DNA of 64,000 bases from Acetobacterium woodii DSM 1030 (lineage in GTDB: Bacteria > Bacillota > Clostridia > Eubacteriales > Eubacteriaceae). Location of the stretch: contig NC_016894.1 in NCBI RefSeq assembly GCF_000247605.1, forward strand, positions 1,302,001 through 1,366,000, given 5' to 3'. Positions within the stretch are counted from its first letter, which is position 1; each line of letters opens with the position of its first letter. This document shows positions 1-8,400 of the stretch, piece by piece. The notes beneath the pieces are model-generated. The model was not told the origin of the DNA, did not search any database, and saw only the letters and a program-made list of their open reading frames with translations. Both the position numbers and the translations under genes were made by a program.

Positions 1-1
1 C

Positions 2-391
2 GTATTTACGACTCAATTTGCAATTTATTTTATGATTGCAATATTTATTTTTTCAATGATTTTTGGAATACTGCCGGTTTTTACCCAGCATATGAAGCTG
101 AATCGGCTGGCTGCCGAGGTAGTCAGAGAAGCCGAGCTAACCGGAGCGACGGGCGAATCGGTGATGGATCGCTACGAAGAGACTGCCAAACGACTGGGAC
201 TCACTCCGAAGGAAATTAGTTTTAGTGGAACGAAATATATCGAGGGAACCAAGAACGTCCAGATCAATGATGATATTTGTGTCACGATTACTCAGGACTA
301 TAAATGGTTTAGTACGTTTTTAGGTGGTGAAGGAATTGACTCGCAGATAACCGTCCGGGCGCTGGGAAGAAGCGGGGTGTATCACAAGTGA
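2..391 (+). CDS. DUF4320-type pseudopilin-like protein, 5'-truncated by window edge
   Basis: The reading frame is open to the left edge, so the first visible ATG at 32 is not necessarily the start. The visible product has one hydrophobic N-terminal helix, then a short soluble domain ending GVYHK. The pattern of hydrophobic helix, PVF, charged residues, a REAELTG-type segment and a final beta-rich part matches the DUF4320 family, found in clostridial conjugative elements beside TadE-like genes (family assignment from memory of the pattern). It probably forms part of a Tad-like extracellular or mating-pair structure. It overlaps the next gene by 4 bp, so the two are translationally coupled. Confidence 0.7.
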   Translation, partial: VFTTQFAIYFMIAIFIFSMIFGILPVFTQHMKLNRLAAEVVREAELTGATGESVMDRYEETAKRLGLTPKEISFSGTKYIEGTKNVQINDDICVTITQDYKWFSTFLGGEGIDSQITVRALGRSGVYHK

Positions 392-930
392 AAAAGAAAA
401 CTGATCCCGGTATATCAAGCACGTTGGCGGTCGTTCTGATTTTATCGCTGATGATTATTTTTGCCGGGGTGTATGAATATCTACGGATGGTTGCGATCGT
501 TGAGCAGGTTGATCAGGCTGTCGAATTGTCGGTTCAGGGGGTCGCCAGTGAAAACTGGGAAAACATCTATCAGGGTGTCCGGGAAGGTTATGCCGGAACC
601 TACAGCAAAGGGAAGTTGACCGATGAATGGGAAGAAGTAATGAATAAAGAGCAGATTCTAAAGCAATTAAAATCAATGATCGATTTTCAGACCGAAAGCG
701 GTACCTGGGTAAAACGCGATGAACAAGGGAATGTGATGTTTACATTAAAACCAGAGGAAACGACGGTCAAAATTATAAACACCAGTCTTTCGGCCGATGA
801 AGGGGAGGCACTGCTGGTTGAAACCACCAATACCATCTCGATACCCTGGGTGTTTCTTGATAGTATCAATAATGTGTCACCAGTTGTGGTCAAACAAAAA
901 ACGGTATGTGGTTATACCCCACGATTTTAG
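388..930 (+). CDS. TadE-like membrane-anchored pseudopilin
   Basis: This 180-residue protein starts at a GTG that overlaps the previous stop (GTGA). It has a short basic N-terminus, one transmembrane helix (about residues 10-30) followed by EYLRM, and an extracytoplasmic domain. That layout is typical of TadE/TadG-like minor pilins. No Glu at the canonical pilin cleavage position is obvious. The pairing with a DUF4320 gene upstream and a CpaE-like ATPase at 19915 suggests a Tad-type apparatus working with the VirB4-type conjugation machine. The exact function is inferred from context. Confidence 0.6.
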   Translation: MKKKTDPGISSTLAVVLILSLMIIFAGVYEYLRMVAIVEQVDQAVELSVQGVASENWENIYQGVREGYAGTYSKGKLTDEWEEVMNKEQILKQLKSMIDFQTESGTWVKRDEQGNVMFTLKPEETTVKIINTSLSADEGEALLVETTNTISIPWVFLDSINNVSPVVVKQKTVCGYTPRF

Positions 931-942
931 TGATTAAAAAAT

Positions 943-971
943 TTGACGGTATCCATCGATATACATATAAT
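943..971 (+). promoter_or_regulatory. Sigma-A-type promoter upstream of fic gene
   Basis: TTGACG at 943-948 and a perfect TATAAT at 966-971 are separated by 17 bp. The site lies just after the stop of the pseudopilin gene. Transcription would start near 978. A 9-codon mini-ORF (989-1018, MEKLDGSIR) then overlaps the fic start codon as ATGA and could couple translation. Confidence 0.65.
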
Positions 972-1014
972 GGAGGTAGATTAAATACATGGAAAAATTA
1001 GACGGGAGTATCCG

Positions 1015-1707
1015 ATGAAAGATCGCTATCACTTAACGCAAAAGGAAAATATTTTTCTGGCTAAAAAACGCCTGGTTCAAAACATCTATACTGGGGCAAA
1101 ACTGGAAGGTTCGATGATTACCTTTCCCGAAACACAAACGATTCTCGATGGCGTCAATGTAGCTAATGTAACCCTTGATGATATTCAAACGATCTTAAAC
1201 CTTCGTGATGGTTGGCGTTATCTGTTAGCCCATGTGGAAGATCCGCTTGATTTGGCTTATTTGTGTAAGATTAACGAATATATCGCCCGTAACGAAAGTT
1301 TAGAATGGGGCGTCTTGCGTTATGGTCAGGTGGGTATCTCCGGAACCGATTATCGGCCACCGATTCCTAAAGCCGATCAGGTGGTTGCGACCTTGGATAA
1401 AATTACCAGGACAACCCAATCCCCAACCGAGCAGGCCCTCGACTATTTTCTTTATGGAACCCGGTCGCAGCTTTTTTGGGATGGCAATAAGCGAACCAGC
1501 TTATTGATTGCCAATAAAATTTTGATTGCCAACGGAGCCGGAATTTTGTTGATTCCGGATTCACAGCTTAATCTTTTTAATCAGGTATTGGTTGATTATT
1601 ATAATAGTGGTCAAGGCGAGGATTTAAAAACCTTTTTATATGAACAGTGCCTTGAGGGCATCGAAAAAGAACATGTCATTGAGGATGATTTAGAACCGGA
1701 AATTTAA
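1015..1707 (+). CDS. Fic-family protein with catalytic His replaced by Gln
   Basis: This 230-residue protein has a Fic core. The segment KLEGSMITFPETQTIL near residues 31-46 resembles the N-terminal inhibitory/alpha-inh region. The signature near residues 156-164 reads QLFWDGNKR, where the usual motif is HPFxDGNKR. The AMP-transfer histidine is therefore a glutamine, while the phosphate-binding DGNKR is intact. Fic proteins normally transfer AMP or other phosphate-containing groups to target hydroxyls. This one may be inactive, regulatory or use altered chemistry. It has its own SD (GGGAG at 1004-1008). The C-terminus is acidic (EDDLEPEI), like five other proteins in the element. It is followed by an independent promoter. 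Confidence 0.85.
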   Translation: MKDRYHLTQKENIFLAKKRLVQNIYTGAKLEGSMITFPETQTILDGVNVANVTLDDIQTILNLRDGWRYLLAHVEDPLDLAYLCKINEYIARNESLEWGVLRYGQVGISGTDYRPPIPKADQVVATLDKITRTTQSPTEQALDYFLYGTRSQLFWDGNKRTSLLIANKILIANGAGILLIPDSQLNLFNQVLVDYYNSGQGEDLKTFLYEQCLEGIEKEHVIEDDLEPEI

Positions 1708-1749
1708 AGGTAAAAACATAAAAAAAGTAATTAAAAACAAAAATAATGC

Positions 1750-1778
1750 TTGACAATATGTCAAATGTACTGTATTCT
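1750..1778 (+). promoter_or_regulatory. Sigma-A-type promoter
   Basis: A consensus TTGACA (1750-1755) and TATTCT (1773-1778) are separated by 17 bp. A second TATAAT lies at 1781-1786. The start codon at 1815 follows with the SD GGGAGG at 1801-1806. Confidence 0.6.
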
Positions 1779-1814
1779 GATATAATTTTTAAAAGTAATT
1801 GGGAGGAAAAAACG

Positions 1815-2348
1815 ATGAAGGAAAAATTAATGGCAATGAGTAATTGGTTTGTGAAAACAACCGTAAAACAGAAAATTACCCTTGGTGTTTGTACGGTAGC
1901 GGTGTTCTCGATGGTGGGACTGGGCATTTATCAACTGATCCCCAATCAAAGCGACGGCTTGAACCTGGATGGCACAAATAAAACCAACGTCACCGTTAAT
2001 GAGATAAATGAAGCCCAGGCTGCTGAAGCTGAAAAGTTAGCCAATACAGCAGCTGAAACAACTCCGGTGGAATCCGTTTCGCAAACCCAAAACGAAGCCA
2101 CCAATGTCGTCAGCAACACAACAACCGTAAACACACCAACCACCACCGAGGATGTCTACATCGCTGATGATGGTGCCCATTATGAATCCGAACCCGTTTA
2201 TTCCGAACCCGCTTACGAAGAACCTGTTTACGAAGAACCGGCAGCAGCTTCCGATGGCGGATGGGATGGAGATTTAGGAGGGGATGGAGCCAGTGAATGG
2301 CAACTGTCAGATGATGCAGGTGAATATGGAACCGGAATCAGTAATTAA
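1815..2348 (+). CDS. Single-pass membrane protein with acidic Pro/Glu/Thr-rich extracellular tail
   Basis: I chose the ATG at 1815 because a strong GGGAGG lies 8 nt upstream; the frame is open further up but inside the promoter. The 177-residue product has a basic N-terminus, one membrane helix (about residues 21-42), a Thr/Asn/Ala-rich stalk and a repeated SEPVY/YEEPVYEEP segment, then a Gly/Asp-rich end. It looks like a surface-exposed, disordered protein. No enzyme domain is recognised. It precedes the giant secreted protein and may be part of the cell-surface module of the ICE. Confidence 0.65.
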   Translation: MKEKLMAMSNWFVKTTVKQKITLGVCTVAVFSMVGLGIYQLIPNQSDGLNLDGTNKTNVTVNEINEAQAAEAEKLANTAAETTPVESVSQTQNEATNVVSNTTTVNTPTTTEDVYIADDGAHYESEPVYSEPAYEEPVYEEPAAASDGGWDGDLGGDGASEWQLSDDAGEYGTGISN

Positions 2349-2365
2349 ATAAATAGTAAGTTTAG

Positions 2366-2394
2366 GAACAATTCGAAAGAGTTGTTCTTTTTTT
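2366..2394 (+). terminator. Short intrinsic terminator/attenuator hairpin
   Basis: GAACAA (2366-2371) pairs with TTGTTC (2382-2387) across a 10-nt loop and is followed by seven T. It sits between the stop at 2348 and the SD of the next gene. Very similar hairpins precede several other genes of this element. Confidence 0.5.
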
Positions 2395-2417
2395 ATGTAA
2401 ATTTTAGGGAGGAACGG

Positions 2418-5400
2418 ATGGAAAAAACAAAGCTATTCAGGCGGACGAAGCTACTGCTGCTGATGTTGTTATTGTGTTTCATGGCGATCGGTCAAGCAGT
2501 GCTGGCACTGGATAATACCAGCACTGTCGGATCGGGAACCACCAATACCACGGACGCTTTTTATTACAGTGATCAGTATATGTGGAAGGTGTCCTTATTT
2601 GTGGCCAAAGCCGATACCGTTAATCGCGCCGAATCATCGATTAATGACTTTCATCGAATCGGCAATGAAGCGGTGTATCTGTCACCAGCATCCAGCTGGA
2701 GTCAGTGGGCTGGGGGTTCCCGGCCGAGTCATATCAGCAGTCTTTTGTTTTCCAAAGAAAACAAAATCGATACGTTGAACGAACTGAATACTAAAGGTGG
2801 CGATGTAAATGCCCTTGATCCAGTGACGTTAACAAATATAAATGGTGTTAATCGAATTTTAGGAGTTCCAAAGCTCCCCTATCCACCGCAAATGTGTGAT
2901 GGGATGTTATTCAGCAATGGGGTTGTGGACAGTCGCTATGTCAGTTCTTTAGCTGATGTAACAAATTATTTTAACAACTCAGACACTATCAATGGTGTGC
3001 TATATTACTACGCTAACCAACAAGGAAAAACACCGCAGCAACTTGTTTCGGAGATGGAGTTTACCATTAACGGCGAAACCCGAACGGGGTGGAATCCGGA
3101 AGGGATTCTGCCGAAGTCAATCAATGGCAATTCGACAAATCAAGTGGAATGGTTGATTGTGTATGAACCCTGTACCATTGTTTATACCCGGGATACGTCA
3201 AAATGGCAGGAAAACAATCAGTGGTATAAGGGGTTTGTCTTATCGGCCACTGATTTTGCAGTAACGCAGCTTAGTCACCAATTTGATTGGCGTTATGATG
3301 AAACCCGGATGTCAAGTTGGGCCGGACAACAACCAGATGCCTGGCTGCCAAACAGCATGCGTCTTCATGTTGCCAGGCTCAGTCATCTGGTTGTCGGAAA
3401 CAGTGTGATCATCAAGGATTCCTGGTATGGACTGGAAGCCGGGAATGGGGTCGATCCCAATGCTGCCGTGCCCTATAATCGCTGGTCAAGCGTGAATGAG
3501 CTCAAATACGGCGGATGGGGCATGTCGATGTGGGAGAAGCCGATCACCTATGACGATGCCATAAATTATGATTTTAATGAAAATACGGACATCATCTATG
3601 CATCGAATATTTATTCGAATGTCAATACCGCACCGGGCGATGAATTAACCGTTACCTATGAGATCAATGGGGAAAGCTATACTGATACGGTTATTGCGCC
3701 GATGAAAACCCAGGTACTCAGCTATTTTAAGTGGCATACCCCGGCGGTTGATTCAGTCACCAGTTATGACCTGAAAATTACGGTATCACCGTATCCCAAA
3801 GGAACGATCGGCGCTGATGGTAACGAATATGTCCATAAGACGATTACGGTTCGGCCATTGGAAGAAAAGACCCCGCCCGATCCAAAAGTTGGGGACACGT
3901 TACCAACTGATTTTAATAAAGATGTCGAAAACAACGTGCCGGATTCACATGTTTCCGATGATACGGTCAAGGAAACCGATGTACCGACCATTAAGTCGAT
4001 CACGGAAGTATCTAAAGCACCTTATTTTTATGGGGAAAAGGTGACACTGGATATTGTTACTAATCGGACGACGCAGTCGATTGATTTTAGAAATACACAA
4101 ACCGGGGATTCCCGGCAGTTAACTGGAGAATCGGTTGGAAATGGTATTTTGCTATCAAGGTTTGAGAATAAACTGGATAATACCATTACCTGGGAGATGG
4201 CCTTTACGATGGCCAATTTTGGCCCGAACATTTATGGGGTCACGCCAGCCAGTACCGAAAAAGGGGTCGGAAAAGAAGTTCTTTATGCACTTGAACTTTC
4301 GACTGATCCGGATAAGCCAGTCATTTATGATGCGGATATTCTTCCGAAACCGGAGGATCGTGATTTTTATTATCTTTATACCGATACGAAAAGTCCGGAT
4401 CTGGAATACATGATTTACTATAATACCGATGGTGGTACAAAAATTGAACCGCATAAGGTCAAAGCCAATACATTCTTACCAGTACCTGAAGTTCCTGAAA
4501 AAGAAGGCTATATTTTCTCTGGATGGTATAAGGATAACAACTTTACCGAACTGTGGGATTTTGATCATACGCGGATTCGTGGGGTCTCAACACTCTACGC
4601 AAAATGGACAATACAGACGTTTAATGTGTCATTTAATAATTCTGGTAAGGGTAACCTTGTTGCGTCGCAAACAGTCGAATATGGGCAAAATATCATTGAA
4701 CCCGAAAGGCTTGTTGCAAATGGTTATATTTTTGAAGGTTGGAGTACTGACAGCAGTTTAACAACGCTGTTTGACTTTGATAATGATGTGGTCAAATCAG
4801 ATTTGACACTTTTTGCCAAATGGACACCGGAGAAATATTTAGTTGGTTTCGAGGAAAACGGCGGTCGGTTGATCGAAGATCAACTGCTTGACTATGACGC
4901 ATTGGTGACGGAACCAACGACGGAGCGCCCAGGATATACTTTTAAAGGCTGGTTTAAGGACAGCGCCTTAACAAGTCCTTGGCATTTCTTATTTGATCAT
5001 GTTACTGGAAATATGGTGTTATACGCCAAATGGGAAGCCAACCCATCAAACATCGTCTTTGAGGAAAATGGTGGAACCGAAACAGCGGATTTAAACGGGG
5101 TGACGGATCAGGAAATCACGGATCGCGAGATGCCGGTGATTACCCGTGTGGGATATACGCTTAAAGGTTGGTTTGAGCAGGCTGATTTTAGCGGAGATGC
5201 GGTTACCGAACTACCAGTTAAGTTTCCGGTCGATGGCGTAACCTATTATGCGAAATGGGAAGCCAACCCATCAAACATCGTCTTTAAGGAAAATGGCGGA
5301 ACCGAAACAGCGGATTTAAACGGGGTGACGGATCAGGAAATCACGGATCGCGAGATGCCGGTGATTACCCGTTTGGGATACACGCTTAAAGGTTGGTTTG

Positions 5401-8400
5401 AGCAGGCTGATTTTAGCGGAGATGCGGTTACCGAACTGCCAGCGAAGTTTCCGGTCGATGGGGTAACCTATTATGCGAAATGGGAAGCCAATCCATCGGT
5501 GATTGTCTTTGAAGAAAACGGCGGAACCGAAACAGCAGATTTAAACGGGGTCACGGACCAGAAAATCACGGCTCGCGAGATGCCGGTGATTACCCGTTTA
5601 GGATATACGCTTAAAGGCTGGTTTGAGCAGGACGATTTTAGTGGTACTGCCATTACTGAGCTACCAGCTAAATATCCGGTCGATGGCATAACCTATTATG
5701 CGAAGTGGGAAGCTAACCCGTCAACGATTACCTTTATTAGCAATGGGGGAAGTCCTGTTTCCGATTTAGTTGGTGTAACCGATCAAGAGATTACCGATAC
5801 GACAATGCCAGCAAGTACCAGAGAGCATTATACGCTTGACGGTTGGTATATAAATGCTGACTTGAGTGGGGAGGTTATTACCGCATTACCAGCTAAATAT
5901 CCGGTTGATGGGATAACCTATTATGCGAAATGGACGCCGGTTAAATATACGGTCAGTTTTGATGCGATGGGTGGCTCTGCTGTGCTGGCCCAGCAGATTG
6001 ATTATGACACCTATGCGACAACGCCAGAGACACCGAGTCGTGACGGGTTCGTTTTTAAGGGCTGGTTTAAAGAGAGTGCATGCACAAACGCCTGGAATTT
6101 TGAAACGGAAAAAATCACCGGTGACGTAACGATTTTTGCCAAATGGGAAGAAGGGATACCAGGGCCGGAAGTACCACTTAATGACTGGAGCTGGGAACAG
6201 ATTAATAAGATTGCCGAGCTGGGATTGGGCGAAAGCTACTTTGATATCGGTGAGGAAAAGAATATTACCTTATCGACCGGGGAGGTGCTGACGCTTCAGA
6301 TCTATGGGTTTAACCATGATACGTTGATGGGCGGGAGCGGGAAAACCAATATTACATTTGGTACTAAACACTTAATGGATAACCTGTATCAGATGAATAA
6401 TTGTATGGTTAACTCAGCTTATGAAGCTGGTTGTGATTATAGTCGTACAACACTTAGATCTTACTTAAATAACGGTCTAACAACGCAAATGCCTTCATCA
6501 CTACAGTCTATTATAAAACATGTTTCTAAAGCATCAGTAATTTTTTCTTCGGCATCTCAAACCGTTGAGTATGGCAATTCAGGTGAGTTTGTATTTGTTT
6601 TTTCTAGTCAGGAATTTAATGGGGAGAGTAAATACCAGATTTTTAAGAACGGTGCTTCAGTTAATAAGACCTATAGAAATGGTGAAAGCTATCCGTATTG
6701 GTCAAGAGATTTTCAGGGAAGTTGGCCTGAAGGATACGGGAAGTATACAACGATGCCTTGGGTTGCTTTTTCCGAAAATAGTGCCGGACTACAAGATTGG
6801 CGAGGTTTGTGTTTTGGTTTTGCTATCGGTAATGCTCCGACCAATACTTATACAGTTGCTTACAATACCAACGGCGGTTCTGCTATCGCAAACACGACCG
6901 CAACCCTCAATACTACTATTTCAGCGCCGACGGTACCAATTAAATCGGGATATACGTTGTCAAGTTGGTACAAGGATGCTGGAATGACACAGAAATGGGA
7001 TTTTGCCAACGATAAAGTGACCGGTAATATGACATTGTATGCGAAGTGGGGAGCACAGATTACATTTGACAGCCAAGGTGGTACAACAGTTGCTCCTGGA
7101 AAAGTTGAAATTGGAAGTTTAGTTGTTCAACCGCCTTCACCTTCGCGCGACGGATATTTTTTCAAAGGCTGGTTTAAAGAGTCAGCATGCTTATCAGCAT
7201 GGAATTTTGCAACTGATCGACCGACGCAAAATCAAACCTTATATGCCAAATGGGAAGCAGGGTTGCCTGGGCCGGAAGTGCCACTGGAGAATTGGTCTTG
7301 GGATCAGATTAATCGGGTGGCGGAACTAGGGTTGGCTGAAAATTATTTTGTGATTGGTGAAACGAAGGATATTGTAATGAATGGGGAGATCTTGACATTA
7401 CAGATTTATGGATTCAACCACGATGTATTAAGTGATAACACTGGTAATAAAACCAATATTACATTTGGTTTAAGAAAACCCTTAAATACGACTAAGGCAA
7501 TGTCCAGTACACTATATAATTATGGTGGTTGGAATGCATCGCCAGTTAGATCTTGGGTTAATGGTGAAGTATACAATCAATTAAGCTCAGATTTGCGGAA
7601 TATAATTAAAACAGTAAATAAAAATACATCTGGGGGTGCTGACTCACCTTCAATTATTACTTCTCAAGATAAGCTATTTTTATTTTCAGAAGTTGAGATT
7701 ACAGGGAAAATACTAGGTCAATCATATTATGGAGAAGGTGAGAAGTATCCGATTTTCACTAATGATGCAAGTCGGGTTAAGGTGCGTTCAACTGGATTTT
7801 ATCCGGAGAATTCGCATTGGTGGAGTAGGTCACCAATTCCATCCGTAGATCAGTATTATGTGTCTATAATTCCTAATGGTCAAACTGGGGCTACAGGGGC
7901 AAGTACAAACAATTTTGGAATAGTTTTTGGGTTCGCCATAGGGAATGCATCAACAAACAGCTATAAAATCACATATGAATCAAATGGAGGCACTGCTATT
8001 GCAGAAACGTCAGCAACCCTCAATACTACGATTACCGTACCAAACGCACCGACCAAAATAAATGCGATTTTTGACGGATGGTATAAGGATTCAGCATTTG
8101 TTTCCAAGTGGGATTTTGATAATGATAAGGTGACTGGATCAACAACGCTTTATGCGAAGTGGTCATCATTGCCGACTATTGGAACACCACTGGCAGACTG
8201 CACCTGGGATCAAGTAGCAGCAGTTGCTGACGCCGGACTTGGTGATGTTTACTGGGATATTGGTGATACAAAAGACATGACTTTAACCACCGGTGAAGTC
8301 GTCACGATGCAGATCTATGATTTTGATCATGATGATCTGAGTAGTGGATCTGCAAAAGCTAATATTACATTTGGCACTAAGAATCTGATGGCTGATACAA

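Noticed and set aside
5034-5933. CRISPR-like array
   Set aside because: Regular 225-bp spacing is due to in-frame protein repeats, without spacer diversity.
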